Assembly (NCBI RefSeq): GCF_000953825.1
Contig: NZ_BBUL01000097.1
Span: forward strand, 1 to 64,000
Reading direction: 5' to 3'
DNA from: Cellvibrio sp. OA-2007
GTDB lineage: Bacteria; Pseudomonadota; Gammaproteobacteria; Pseudomonadales; Cellvibrionaceae
Length of the DNA: 64,000 bases
Both the position numbers and the translations under genes were made by a program. Positions 1-9,044 of this stretch are shown here, piece after piece. Numbering within the stretch: position 1 is the stretch's first letter; every line of letters starts with the position of its first letter. The notes under the pieces were generated by a model. The model saw only the letters and a program-made list of their open reading frames with translations, searched no databases and was not told where the DNA came from.

Positions 1-4
1 GTTT

Positions 5-487
5 CTAAGGTGTCCGATATTCGCGGTAGGGATCAAAGCGAGCCTGATCGCCAGTGCGAATTAAAAAAACACGATGGTCGCTCAAATTTTTTAACAGCCG
101 AAATCGAATAGGCAATAACTGCTGGGGCGCATTGGCATTGTGCGGCATCCAGGTTACATCAACCCGCCCAAGCTCTATTTCGCGTAGAAGCCGATTATTG
201 ATTGGCATTACCGGTACAAAGTTAATTTGATAGGGGCCATGTGTTTCTGCTGTTTTAGCCAAAACCAATTCTAATAATTTACTAAAATAATAGTCGTCAT
301 GATCAGGTGTAAGATGTTTTTCACATGAAATCACCACTCTCATTAATGGTTTTATTTCATCGGCATAGGAATATTTAGACGTAACAACAAAGAAGCACAG
401 AAAACAAATAAACGAACCTAAGAGTCCGACCACTATTTTTGGCGCAACGGAAGCTACAGCGCCTTTTATTTTTTGTTTAATAACCAT
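5..487 (-). CDS. Periplasmic solute-binding-like protein, probably truncated by a frameshift
   Basis: The 160-residue product has a hydrophobic segment at about residues 17-36 and a signal-peptidase-like site after residue 42 (YSYA). The rest resembles the first half of the polar amino-acid type binding proteins (a GRVDVTW-like stretch, then LLPIRFRL and FLIRTGD). Such proteins normally run to about 250-300 residues, but a TAG stop ends this one at position 5. Beyond the REY codons the two other minus-strand frames stay open to the window edge. One of them reads NIGHLRN, which fits the place where relatives have a TL-x-DLR motif. A one-base deletion or a sequencing error is therefore likely. 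The gene lies downstream of motD in the same direction but has no obvious link to motility. Confidence 0.5.
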   Translation of the reverse strand: MVIKQKIKGAVASVAPKIVVGLLGSFICFLCFFVVTSKYSYADEIKPLMRVVISCEKHLTPDHDDYYFSKLLELVLAKTAETHGPYQINFVPVMPINNRLLREIELGRVDVTWMPHNANAPQQLLPIRFRLLKNLSDHRVFLIRTGDQARFDPYREYRTP

Positions 488-529
488 AATGCTACCAAGC
501 TCAATTTATGCTAATTGGCTGTTTGCAGG

Positions 530-1405
530 TTAATTTGACTGTGATGCACTGGATGCTGGAGGTGAAACTGCTGGCAGCGACACATTGATTTTAGGACGCT
601 CCATTTTGCGCTTCGCCACCATGATGGTAACGCGACGGTTTTGCGCCCTGCCCTGCTCTGTATCATTTGCAGCCACAGGTTGATATTCACCATAACCCAC
701 CGCAGATAAACGCTCTGGCGCGACGCCTTTAGATGCAAGATATTTTACAATCGCACTAGCGCGCGCCGTAGAAAGCTCCCAATTCGTAGGATACTTAATG
801 CTGTTAATAGGAATGTTGTCGGTAAACCCTTCAACTTGCACAGGGTTAGAATAATTTTTCAAAATTCCGGCGATCTCATCAAAGATTGTTTGCGCCTGAT
901 TGCTGGTATCTGCACTTCCCGACGTAAACAAAATACTGTCTTTTAACTCAATTTGCAGCCACAGCTCGTTGCTGGAGATTTGGATCAACTGATCGTTAAT
1001 TAACTGGGTAAATTTTTCAGCCACCAAATCAGAAATTTGCGTTAATTCGTCGCTGGTTTTAAGTGATTCGTCTGCTCCTTGTGGCGCAACATCTGTTTGC
1101 GCATCAAGCGCAGACACTTGCTCGCCTACTACTGGTTCCAGCGCAGTTTGCCCCACATCAATAGGCGTAATAATATTATTGGATGGGGATGCATTATCTT
1201 GTGGCTCAGTGCTGGTTTGCGCATTAGTAGGCTGATTAAAAGCTTCGATAAAGGTATCGGATAGTACGCGATATTTGCTGTCATTGACTTGTGAAATAGA
1301 ATACATCACCACAAAAAAAGCAAACAGCAGCGTAATAAAGTCGGCATAAGAAATTAGCCAACGCTCTTGATTAACATGAACCTCTTGCCGTCTGCGACGC
1401 GCCAT
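530..1405 (-). CDS. motD: Flagellar stator protein MotD (MotB family, OmpA domain)
   Basis: This is the peptidoglycan-anchoring subunit of the second flagellar stator. A short basic N-terminus (MARRRRQE) precedes one transmembrane helix carrying the proton-site Asp in SYADFITLLFAFF, at about residues 19-36. An Ala/Gln-rich linker follows, then a C-terminal OmpA-like domain with the GFTDNIPI and NRRVTIMV peptidoglycan-binding stretches. I chose the ATG at 1405 because family members start with MARRRR; an upstream in-frame start would add 14 unconserved residues. The product is 291 residues, normal for MotB/MotD. It follows motC with a gap of 47 bases, and the pair follows cheB as in Pseudomonas, where MotCD is the stator used for swarming and high-load motion. 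Confidence 0.93.
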   Translation of the reverse strand: MARRRRQEVHVNQERWLISYADFITLLFAFFVVMYSISQVNDSKYRVLSDTFIEAFNQPTNAQTSTEPQDNASPSNNIITPIDVGQTALEPVVGEQVSALDAQTDVAPQGADESLKTSDELTQISDLVAEKFTQLINDQLIQISSNELWLQIELKDSILFTSGSADTSNQAQTIFDEIAGILKNYSNPVQVEGFTDNIPINSIKYPTNWELSTARASAIVKYLASKGVAPERLSAVGYGEYQPVAANDTEQGRAQNRRVTIMVAKRKMERPKINVSLPAVSPPASSASQSN

Positions 1406-1452
1406 AAAAACACTGCTATTGATTGTGATAAAAATCAGATGGAACAAACTAC

Positions 1453-2199
1453 TTAATGAGGATGCAAATAACCGTTTAACTTCATTTCAATCGAACGAGG
1501 ATTTTCACCATCAGCAATGGCAATAATGCCCTCAATTATCAGCTCACGGTATTGCGAGTTTTCATTCACACACATACGCAATTTATTGGAGATAGGAATA
1601 AATACCAAATTAGCCAAGGCGACGCCATAAATGGTTGCGACAAACGCAATAGCAATCCCTGGACCAAGAGTGGCAGGATCGGCCAAATTGTTCATCACAT
1701 GAATCAACCCCATTACCGCACCAATAATACCGATAGTAGGTGCATACCCCCCCATAGATTCATAAAACTTAATCGCATCAAAATCGCGCTGCTCATCGAC
1801 GATCAAATCGGATTCCAGAATACGGCGAATCACTTCCGGTTCGTTGCCATCGACCAATAGTTGTAGACCTTTTCTAGCAAACTTATCTTTTTCGCGCTCA
1901 GAAATTGTTTCCAGCCCCAGCAAACCATCTTTACGTGCGGCTGCCGCCCAGCGAACAATATTGGCGACGCCTTGTTTAAACGGAACGTATGGCGGTTTAA
2001 ATACCCAACCAACTATTTTTAGCGCGCGCCGCAAGCTGTGTTTTGAGGTCTGCAACATGGCAGCACCCAATGTGCCTCCAAAAACAATAAATGCAGCAGG
2101 CCCATTGGCCAATGTAGCCAGGCCTCCGCCTTCCAAAAAGTTCCCACCAATAATTGCAGCAAATGCAATAATAACCCCGAAGATACTAAGTAAATCCAT
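1453..2199 (-). CDS. motC: Flagellar stator protein MotC (MotA/ExbB family)
   Basis: The ion-channel subunit of the second stator is 248 residues with four hydrophobic segments (about 2-22, 33-50, 150-170 and 180-202). The Gly-rich N-terminus (GGNFLEGGG) and the GGYAPTIGIIGAVMGLIHVM stretch are typical of MotA/MotC. A charged cytoplasmic loop lies between the second and third helices and would contact FliG. The start codon overlaps the cheB stop by one base (TAATG), so the two are probably translationally coupled. MotD follows in the same operon. Confidence is high for the family and good for MotC rather than MotA because of the cheB-motC-motD context. Confidence 0.93.
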   Translation of the reverse strand: MDLLSIFGVIIAFAAIIGGNFLEGGGLATLANGPAAFIVFGGTLGAAMLQTSKHSLRRALKIVGWVFKPPYVPFKQGVANIVRWAAAARKDGLLGLETISEREKDKFARKGLQLLVDGNEPEVIRRILESDLIVDEQRDFDAIKFYESMGGYAPTIGIIGAVMGLIHVMNNLADPATLGPGIAIAFVATIYGVALANLVFIPISNKLRMCVNENSQYRELIIEGIIAIADGENPRSIEMKLNGYLHPH

Positions 2200-3329
2200 T
2201 ACATAACCTCTCGCACCAAGCGTGGGCCTATGTCCTTCAAACTAAGCACTTTATCGGTTAAGCCGGCACGAGCGACTGCCATCGGCATGCCGTATATCAC
2301 ACAGCTCGCCTCATCTTGCGACCAGAGTGCTGAGCCAGCCTCTTTCAGCAAGCGCGCGCCATTACAACCGTCCGATCCCATTCCCGTTAATACAATACCA
2401 AGCACTTTATCGGCATACATATTCGCAGCGGATCCAAACGTAATATCCAACGAAGGCTTGTATGTAACTCGTTCGTCATCTGGCAATACACGCACCGAAC
2501 CACCGTTGCGCTTATCGAGCATTAACTGTTTTCCGCCCGGCGCAAGCAGTGCCAACCCAGGTTGCAATTGATCCCCGTCAACTGCTTCACGTACACGAAT
2601 ATTGCATTGTTTATTTAACCGCTCAGCAAATGCTTTGGTAAAGTTTTCTGGCATATGCTGTACCAATACAATAGGCAAGGGAAAATTAGCTGGCAGAGTA
2701 ATGAGTACTTCAGCCAATGCAACTGGGCCTCCCGTGGATGCGCCAATCACCAGTAATTTGGGTTGTTTTTTTAATCGATAACTATCAGACCCAGGTGATT
2801 TTGCAGAATCATCTTGCGATGCGCTCATCGGTGCGCGCGCTGGCACTGGAGCGACTGGAACTGGCGAACGAAAATTTGCAGGGGATGCAATCGATGAGGG
2901 CTTTGGCTCTGCAACTGGCGACACTCGCCCACTAACACCTGCCAGAGTAATTAAACGCTCGTGCAATTTTTTCTTGAGTGATGCAGAGCTGCGTGATACT
3001 TCCGCAAAATCTTTGGGGATAAAATCCAGCGCACCTGCAGCCAATGCATCCAGAGTCACTTTCGCCCCCTCATAAGTGAGGGAAGAAAACATCAAGATGG
3101 GCACCTTGCGACTCGCCATAATCAATTTTATTGCAGTAACACCATCCATCACTGGCATTTCAAAATCCATAGTGATGATATCTGGTTTAAGCTGCTCTGC
3201 CTTTTCTACCGCTTCGCGACCATTACTGGCAATACCAATAACTTTTAAATCCGGGTGCTCATTAATAATATCTTTCAGGCGGTGCTGAAAGAAATTTGAA
3301 TCATCGACTACCAATACCCGGACAGGCAT
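2199..3329 (-). CDS. cheB: Chemotaxis response regulator and protein-glutamate methylesterase CheB
   Basis: CheB removes methyl groups (and deamidates glutamines) on chemoreceptors when CheA phosphorylates it. The receiver domain covers about residues 3-125, with acidic DD at 9-10, phospho-acceptor D55 (TMDFEMP) and K106. A Pro/Ala-rich linker spans about 135-185. The esterase domain follows with the catalytic triad visible as S198 (GASTGG), H225 (VQHMPENF) and D320 (GMGSDG). At 376 residues it is slightly longer than the E. coli protein because of the linker. It lies between cheA and motC. No receptor or cheR gene is in this window. Confidence 0.96.
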   Translation of the reverse strand: MPVRVLVVDDSNFFQHRLKDIINEHPDLKVIGIASNGREAVEKAEQLKPDIITMDFEMPVMDGVTAIKLIMASRKVPILMFSSLTYEGAKVTLDALAAGALDFIPKDFAEVSRSSASLKKKLHERLITLAGVSGRVSPVAEPKPSSIASPANFRSPVPVAPVPARAPMSASQDDSAKSPGSDSYRLKKQPKLLVIGASTGGPVALAEVLITLPANFPLPIVLVQHMPENFTKAFAERLNKQCNIRVREAVDGDQLQPGLALLAPGGKQLMLDKRNGGSVRVLPDDERVTYKPSLDITFGSAANMYADKVLGIVLTGMGSDGCNGARLLKEAGSALWSQDEASCVIYGMPMAVARAGLTDKVLSLKDIGPRLVREVM

Positions 3330-3415
3330 TTAACTCACTCCGCAGTAATAACTGCTTTGGAAAATACAATGGTTTAAATAACCCGACGTAAAAATGGGGG
3401 GCTTTTCAATGACCA

Positions 3416-5740
3416 CTAGCTATGACCCCAACTGGTCGACCCTTTAGCATAGCGACGTAATAAGCTGGGAATATCCAAAATTAATGCGATAGTGCCATCA
3501 CCTGTAATTGTTGCCCCTGCCATACCCGGGGTTCCTTGCAACATTTTTCCAAGAGGTTTAATCACTACCTCTTCTTGACCAATAAGTTGATCAACAACAA
3601 AACCAACACGGCGAGTCCCTACCGTTACAATCACGACATGAGCACTATCCGGACGCTCGCCATAGGCATTTTTGACTAGCCAATCCTTCATATAAAACAG
3701 TGGGATCGCCTGATCGCGAATTGCGATGCAATCTTGTCCATCAACTATATGGCTCTTATTAAGATCCATATGGAAAATTTCATTTACGCTCACAAGTGGA
3801 AACGCAAATGTTTGCTGGCCCAACATGAACATTAATGTTGGCATAATTGCCAATGTCAGCGGCACTTTGATAATAAAGCGCGTGCCTTTTCCTAATTCAG
3901 ACTTAATTTCAACTGTGCCGTTTAGCTGGGTGATTTTGGTTTTCACCACATCCATGCCCACACCGCGACCTGACACGTCAGAAATTTCTTTTTTGGTTGA
4001 AAAACCCGGCGCAAATATTAAATTATAAGCTTCAGTGTCTGATAAACGATTCGCCGCGTCCTCATCAAACAAACCTTTTTCAACCGCAATATTGCGCAAC
4101 TTAACCGGGTCCATACCTGCGCCATCATCACTGATAGACAACAATATATGGTCACCCTCCTGCTCCGCAGAAAGCACTACCTGCCCGATCCTGGCCTTCC
4201 CAGCCGCTTCACGCACATCAGGAAATTCAATGCCGTGATCTACCGAATTGCGCACCAAATGTACCAGCGGGTCAGCAAGCGCTTCCACCAGATTTTTATC
4301 CAAATCGGTTTCTTCGCCCACCAACTCCAAATTAATTTCTTTTTTTAAGCTACGTGCCAAATCGCGTACTACACGCGGAAAGCGACCAAAAACTTTTTTG
4401 ATGGGCTGCATGCGGGTTTTCATTACCGACGTTTGTAAATCGGCAGTGACCACATCGAGATTTGCAACCGCTTTTACCAAGGCTTCATTGGTAGAGCTAT
4501 TACCTAAACGCACCAAGCGATTGCGTACCAATACCAGCTCGCCCACCATATTCATAATATCGTCGAGGCGCTGAGTATCCACACGCACTGTTGTTTCGAC
4601 TTGCGGTGCTTCTTTTTCACTGGCAGGTGGCGATGAGGCAACAGGTGTAGTGGTAGTTTTAGGCAGCTCAACTTTCTTAGGCGCAACCGACGCAGGTGCA
4701 GGCTTAGCCGCAACAGCAGCGGGCTTGGCCTCTGGTGCTTTTGCGGCAGGCGCTGCGGGAGTGGGCGCTACTGGCGCAGGCGCTGTGGCACTAACCCCCG
4801 GCCCCTTGCCTTTACCGTGAAGTTGATCAAGCAACGCATCAAATTCATCGTCACTGATTAAATCGCCTCCTGATGCTGCAGCCACAGGAGGAGGTGATGT
4901 TGTTGTAGGAATTGCTGGAGTAGATGTTTGAGCAACTGAGCCCGGACCAGGACCCTTTCCTTTACCATGCAGTTGATCTAGCAGTGCTTCAAACTCATCT
5001 TCTGATATTTCATCATTCGATGAACCGGCAGCAATCGGGGCAACTGCCGGTGCCGAAGCTGCCAAACCAGGTGCACCGCCTTTACCGTGTAATTGATCCA
5101 GCAAAGCGTCGAACTCGTCCTCAGTAATTTCATCATTACCAGACGCACTCACCGGGGTGGAAACAGAAGTGGGCGTAGCAGATACAGAAGCAATCGCCGT
5201 TGGTTGCCCTGCTATCGCATCAAGCAATTGTTCAAATTCTGCGTCGGTAATATCACCGCTAGGTGTTTCGGTAACAGGAACGCTCGCTGGGATAATCTCT
5301 TCATTTGCAGCAACTTCAGCAACCTCACTTTCAGCTGCTTCATTTAAGTCGGCACATGAAACTAAACGCTCCAGCGAAGCAATTAAGGCATGATCAACAG
5401 GAGGCAATTCTTCACGCTGGGAAACCAATTCAAATTGTTGGTTAACCATATCCAATGCTTCTAACACTACGTCCATTAATTCAGACGTTACCGCGCGCTT
5501 TCCATTACGCAAAATATCGAACAGGTTTTCAGTTAAATGACAGCATTCAACCATGGGAGTCAACGCTAAAAAGCCCGCACCACCTTTAACAGTATGAAAA
5601 CCGCGAAAGATTGCATTAAGCAAATCTTTATCTTCAGGGCGCTGCTCCAGATCAACTAATTGCTGGCTAAGGCGCTCGAGAATTTCTCCCGCCTCTACCA
5701 GAAAATCCTGGAGAATATCCTCGTCATCACCAAAACTCAT
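3416..5740 (-). CDS. cheA: Chemotaxis histidine kinase CheA with repeated CheY-binding-like motifs
   Basis: The 774-residue kinase phosphorylates CheY and CheB. The N-terminal Hpt (P1) domain has the phosphorylated His at 49 (FHTVKGGAG). A low-complexity Ala/Pro/Thr linker at about 150-380 replaces a recognisable P2 domain and carries four similar helices: ITDAEFEQLLDAIAG near 164, then three copies of DEF[DE]ALLDQLHGKG near 207, 247 and 297. After it come the P3 dimerisation helices (VDTQRLDDIMNMVGELV), the ATPase domain (HLVRNSVDHG, DDGAGMD, GRGVGMD) and the CheW-like P5 domain to the C-terminus. The LLD helices look like the FliM N-terminus and CheZ C-terminus encoded nearby, which bind CheY. 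It follows cheZ after a 45-base gap. Confidence 0.96.
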   Translation of the reverse strand: MSFGDDEDILQDFLVEAGEILERLSQQLVDLEQRPEDKDLLNAIFRGFHTVKGGAGFLALTPMVECCHLTENLFDILRNGKRAVTSELMDVVLEALDMVNQQFELVSQREELPPVDHALIASLERLVSCADLNEAAESEVAEVAANEEIIPASVPVTETPSGDITDAEFEQLLDAIAGQPTAIASVSATPTSVSTPVSASGNDEITEDEFDALLDQLHGKGGAPGLAASAPAVAPIAAGSSNDEISEDEFEALLDQLHGKGKGPGPGSVAQTSTPAIPTTTSPPPVAAASGGDLISDDEFDALLDQLHGKGKGPGVSATAPAPVAPTPAAPAAKAPEAKPAAVAAKPAPASVAPKKVELPKTTTTPVASSPPASEKEAPQVETTVRVDTQRLDDIMNMVGELVLVRNRLVRLGNSSTNEALVKAVANLDVVTADLQTSVMKTRMQPIKKVFGRFPRVVRDLARSLKKEINLELVGEETDLDKNLVEALADPLVHLVRNSVDHGIEFPDVREAAGKARIGQVVLSAEQEGDHILLSISDDGAGMDPVKLRNIAVEKGLFDEDAANRLSDTEAYNLIFAPGFSTKKEISDVSGRGVGMDVVKTKITQLNGTVEIKSELGKGTRFIIKVPLTLAIMPTLMFMLGQQTFAFPLVSVNEIFHMDLNKSHIVDGQDCIAIRDQAIPLFYMKDWLVKNAYGERPDSAHVVIVTVGTRRVGFVVDQLIGQEEVVIKPLGKMLQGTPGMAGATITGDGTIALILDIPSLLRRYAKGSTSWGHS

Positions 5741-5785
5741 TCAACGTTCCTCGCGTGACCCGCAGATCTGCAAACTTAAAAAAAT

Positions 5786-6589
5786 TTAGAACCCGAGACT
5801 CGACAACAAATCATCTACATCGTCTTGTCCGGAAACAACATCTGCACGCTCTTTATTTATTTGTGGGCCTTCAGCTTCGGTTTTACGCTTATGCATAATT
5901 TCCATATCGTGCTCTGCTGTTTCACTATCGTTAGAGAGCCCAGCAATTTCTTCAACTTGGCCAGCAATACGTACCAAACTGACTAAATCTTTTTCAACAT
6001 CATTAATCAAACCAATTACGCGCTTTAATACTTGTCCGGTTAAGTCTTGAAAGCCTTGCTCAAGCACAATGTCCTGTAAGTTTTTACTTAATTGTTCGGT
6101 ACCCGTAACCATCTGTCCTAAAAAACTATCCATGCGATCATAGAGCTGGCGAAATTCATCTGGCCCCATTTCGCGACGTTTAAGCCGCGCCCATTCGGTG
6201 CGCAGGCTATTCGCTTCCTGTCCAAGATTCATCGCTATAGGTGCAGCTTCATCGACCATATCCATGGTTTTTTCAGCAGCTTTTTGCGTAAGATCGATAA
6301 CATAATTCAAGCGATTAGAGGCATCGTGAATATCTGAATTGGCAATCTTTGGCGGCTCTTTGGTTAAATCAGCATCCACATTGAAATTGACAATCGCGTT
6401 ATGCAACCCACGTGTTAGCCGCCCTACCGATTGAAAAATATGCCGATCCCGCGCTTGGGTGATGGTATGAATCAACACCGATGCATCTTCGAATTGATTG
6501 GCCTGCAATTTTTCAGTGAGCAACTTAGCGCATTCTTTCAACTCGACAACAAATTCGTCATTGAAGGATGTTTGAAGTTCAGATGCCAT
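5786..6589 (-). CDS. cheZ: CheY-phosphate phosphatase CheZ
   Basis: CheZ dephosphorylates CheY-P to end the tumble or reversal signal. The 267-residue protein is mostly helical. The catalytic region at about residues 170-190 holds the LEQGFQDLTGQVLKRV stretch, with the conserved Gln and Asp (Q..DLTGQ). The extreme C-terminus, DDVDDLLSSLGF, is the helix that docks onto CheY. Length is close to Pseudomonas CheZ and longer than that of E. coli. It lies between cheY and cheA in the same direction, an arrangement typical of gamma- and betaproteobacterial motility clusters. Confidence 0.95.
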   Translation of the reverse strand: MASELQTSFNDEFVVELKECAKLLTEKLQANQFEDASVLIHTITQARDRHIFQSVGRLTRGLHNAIVNFNVDADLTKEPPKIANSDIHDASNRLNYVIDLTQKAAEKTMDMVDEAAPIAMNLGQEANSLRTEWARLKRREMGPDEFRQLYDRMDSFLGQMVTGTEQLSKNLQDIVLEQGFQDLTGQVLKRVIGLINDVEKDLVSLVRIAGQVEEIAGLSNDSETAEHDMEIMHKRKTEAEGPQINKERADVVSGQDDVDDLLSSLGF

Positions 6590-6625
6590 AACAACGCCTT
6601 ATTTATTATTTGATCGAGTTTTTAA

Positions 6626-6997
6626 TTAACCTACACGATCAAAAATTTTCTCGATTTTTTCCTTGAGTGCTTGCGCAGTAAATGGCTTGACAACATAACC
6701 ATTAACACCGGCTTGCGCCGCCTCAATAATCTGATCGCGCTTGGCTTCAGCGGTCACCATTAACACAGGTAAGGTGCGCAGCTTTTCATCAGCACGAACA
6801 GCTTTCAATAGATCGATACCAGTCATACCTGGCATGTTCCAGTCAGTAACCAAAAACTGAAAGTCGCCACTTTTAAGCATGGGCAACGCAGTAACGCCAT
6901 CGTCCGCTTCATGGGTATTGGAAAAACCCAAATCCCGCAGCAAGTTTTTAATAATCCGTCGCATTGTTGAAAAGTCATCAACAATTAAGATTTTCAT
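6626..6997 (-). CDS. cheY: Chemotaxis response regulator CheY
   Basis: This single-domain receiver binds FliM when phosphorylated and reverses or slows the motor. In the 123-residue product the acidic pair is D7-D8, the phospho-acceptor is D52 (TDWNMPG), and Thr and Lys of the switch lie in MVTAEA and VVKPF. I start at the ATG at 6997 because relatives begin [14 protein letters not shown]. An upstream GTG at 7021 would add eight residues and keeps a GGAGG further away, so it cannot be ruled out. A sigma-28-like promoter lies upstream at 7079-7107. Confidence 0.95.
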   Translation of the reverse strand: MKILIVDDFSTMRRIIKNLLRDLGFSNTHEADDGVTALPMLKSGDFQFLVTDWNMPGMTGIDLLKAVRADEKLRTLPVLMVTAEAKRDQIIEAAQAGVNGYVVKPFTAQALKEKIEKIFDRVG

Positions 6998-7078
6998 ATT
7001 CTTATCCAACGCAACCTCCACTCACCCTGACGGGATTTTCATTTAATCATAGTCTAGTAGGAGTTGAAGGTTCGGCCA

Positions 7079-7107
7079 GTTCCGGCATACAAATCTTCAA
7101 CTTTTAA
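7079..7107 (-). promoter_or_regulatory. Candidate FliA (sigma-28) promoter of cheY-cheZ-cheA-cheB-motCD
   Basis: Reading the minus strand, TTAAAAGTT (from 7107) is followed after 12 bases by GCCGGAAC. The enteric sigma-28 consensus is TAAAGTTT, about 11 bases, then GCCGATAA. The -35-like part and the GCCG core match, with two mismatches in the -10 part. It lies about 80 bases upstream of the cheY start, and fliA is the next gene upstream, so late-class expression of the chemotaxis genes would make sense. Only eye matching supports it. Confidence 0.45.
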
Positions 7108-7209
7108 TTCGAATCATAGTCCAAATTGCTGAAAATACAGAGTTTTTGGTGATTTCACTGTATTTGGCCGACACTTTTTTAGCCAAGCCGCCTGAGATTT
7201 GATCGCACC

Positions 7210-7953
7210 CTAGTCCGATTGCCAATCGGCAAGTTTATGGCGCAACCGGGCGGCCGCTTGACTATGAATCTGACTCACGCGGGATTCACTGACCCCCAGC
7301 ACCATGCCAATTTCTTTCAGGTTTAACTCTTGATCGTAATAAAGCGCCAAAACCATGCGTTCACGCTCAGGCAATAACATGATGGCATTCATCAGCGCCT
7401 GCTTTAGCCCATCGCGCTGAATTCCATCGAGCGGGCTGGCAAATGCACTGCTGTGCTCCGATGCATCTATATTGCTATCTTCTTCACCAAAAGTTTCTTC
7501 ATAACTAAACAATCGGCTGCCATTGGAATCTTGCAGCATCTCAAAATATTCGTTTAGTTCAACACCTAATTCAGCAGCAACTTCAGCATCACTTGCATCG
7601 CGCCCGGTGCGCGCTTCAACGGCCGCCACAGCTTGCGATATACGGCGCGCATTGCGATGAACCGAGCGTGGCACCCAATCGCCACGGCGCATTTCATCGA
7701 CAATCGCACCGCGAATGCGAATACCGGCATAGGTTTCAAAACTCGCGCCACGCGAGCCGTCGTATTTTTGAGAGGCTTCGATAAGGCCGATCATGCCGGC
7801 CTGGATCAGATCGTCTACCTGCACACTGGCAGGCATCCGCATCATCATGTGATAGGCAATACGCTTTACTAGAGGCGCGTAGTCTTCAATATTGATCTGA
7901 ACATCAAGTAAGGTTTTTTTATCGTACATGGCTAAACCATTGACTGCGGCCAT
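7210..7953 (-). CDS. fliA: Flagellar sigma factor FliA (sigma-28)
   Basis: FliA directs RNA polymerase to late flagellar and chemotaxis promoters. The 247-residue product has sigma region 2 (YAPLVKRIAYHM, then VDDLIQAGMIGLIEA and the -10 recognition helix with FETYAGIRIRGAIVDEMR), region 3 (RDASDAEVAAELG) and region 4 with the helix-turn-helix LKEIGMVLGVSESRVSQIHS. The ATG at 7953 (MAAVNGLAMYDK) agrees with Pseudomonas FliA and has AAGAAGG eight to ten bases upstream. A longer reading from 7977 adds eight unconserved residues. It follows fleN. Confidence 0.96.
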   Translation of the reverse strand: MAAVNGLAMYDKKTLLDVQINIEDYAPLVKRIAYHMMMRMPASVQVDDLIQAGMIGLIEASQKYDGSRGASFETYAGIRIRGAIVDEMRRGDWVPRSVHRNARRISQAVAAVEARTGRDASDAEVAAELGVELNEYFEMLQDSNGSRLFSYEETFGEEDSNIDASEHSSAFASPLDGIQRDGLKQALMNAIMLLPERERMVLALYYDQELNLKEIGMVLGVSESRVSQIHSQAAARLRHKLADWQSD

Positions 7954-8048
7954 TGAGCACCTTCTTTTCAGCAACAACCCGGCGTTTTACCAACAGCCTT
8001 GCGGCACAACTTATTACATCCATCGCTTGTTCTGCACAGCGCCGTGTA

Positions 8049-8873
8049 CTAACGCGCATTCGCAGCCTGCAGTAAACGCTCAACAAAAAACTCTAACCGC
8101 CCGGTGGGCGAATTGGGTAGCGGCCACTTGTCTACAACTTGTGCAAGCCCGCGAATCGCAACTGCCGCTTTAGATGTGGGTGCGAACTCCAGTAGCGACT
8201 TTTGTTTTTGTACTGCTTTGCGTACATTTTCATCAAACGGTACCTGCCCGACAAATTGCAACGCCACATCCAAAAAGCGCTCACACACCATATTCAGTTT
8301 ATTAAACATATTGATGCCTTCCTGCGGTGTACGCGTCATATTGGCGACCACCCGGAACCGTTGCATACCATACTCTTTATTGAGCAATTTGATTAAGGCG
8401 TAGGAATCGGTAATCGATGAAGGCTCGTCGCAAACAACGATAATGACTTCGTTGGCGGCTCGAACAAAACTCACCACCGTATCGGATATACCGGCAGCTG
8501 TATCAATTACCAAAATATCAACCTGATCGGAAAGTTCATTAAACGCATTGATTAGCCCAGCGTGCTCAGCAGCACTGAGTTCTGCCATCCGCTGCACACC
8601 GGATGACGCCGGAACAATCTTCATACCGGCTGGGCCAGTTACTAATACATCCGCCAAACTGTGTGTACCGGCAAGTACATCGGCCAATGTGTGAGTGGCT
8701 CGAATACCTAGCAGTACATCGACATTCGCCAACCCCAAATCGGCATCCAATAACACCACTCTGCGGCGCAATTCTGCCAGCGCAATGCTGAGGTTTACGG
8801 ATATATTGCTTTTACCCACTCCGCCCTTGCCGCCGGACACAGCGATCACTTGTACTGGTCGCATTTGGCTCAT
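8049..8873 (-). CDS. fleN: Flagellar number regulator FleN (FlhG, MinD-like ATPase)
   Basis: FleN/FlhG antagonises the master activator FleQ and limits flagellar number in polarly flagellated bacteria. The 274-residue MinD-like ATPase has the deviant Walker A motif GGKGGVGKS at residues 14-22, the LLDADLGLANVD Walker A-prime region and the DTAAGISD Walker B region. It nearly co-aligns with P. aeruginosa FleN throughout, including the closing LEFFVERLLQ. Translation may start at M1 (MSQMRP) or M4. It lies between flhF and fliA, the usual place. A small inverted repeat (GTGCCC ... GGGCAC) lies in the 170-base gap upstream. The FleQ gene itself is outside the window. Confidence 0.95.
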   Translation of the reverse strand: MSQMRPVQVIAVSGGKGGVGKSNISVNLSIALAELRRRVVLLDADLGLANVDVLLGIRATHTLADVLAGTHSLADVLVTGPAGMKIVPASSGVQRMAELSAAEHAGLINAFNELSDQVDILVIDTAAGISDTVVSFVRAANEVIIVVCDEPSSITDSYALIKLLNKEYGMQRFRVVANMTRTPQEGINMFNKLNMVCERFLDVALQFVGQVPFDENVRKAVQKQKSLLEFAPTSKAAVAIRGLAQVVDKWPLPNSPTGRLEFFVERLLQAANAR

Positions 8874-9044
8874 CTATACATAACTCCAAACCTATTTCTT
8901 CGAGTGGTGCCCTGCACTATTAATCTATTCGAGGGCACACCAATGGTGATCTGAGTATAGATAGGGATTATCAATTCATCCGACTAATTTCAGTTTCACC
9001 GACAAATTACTCTGGTTATAACCGTAACTGTTGATCTTTGCTGC

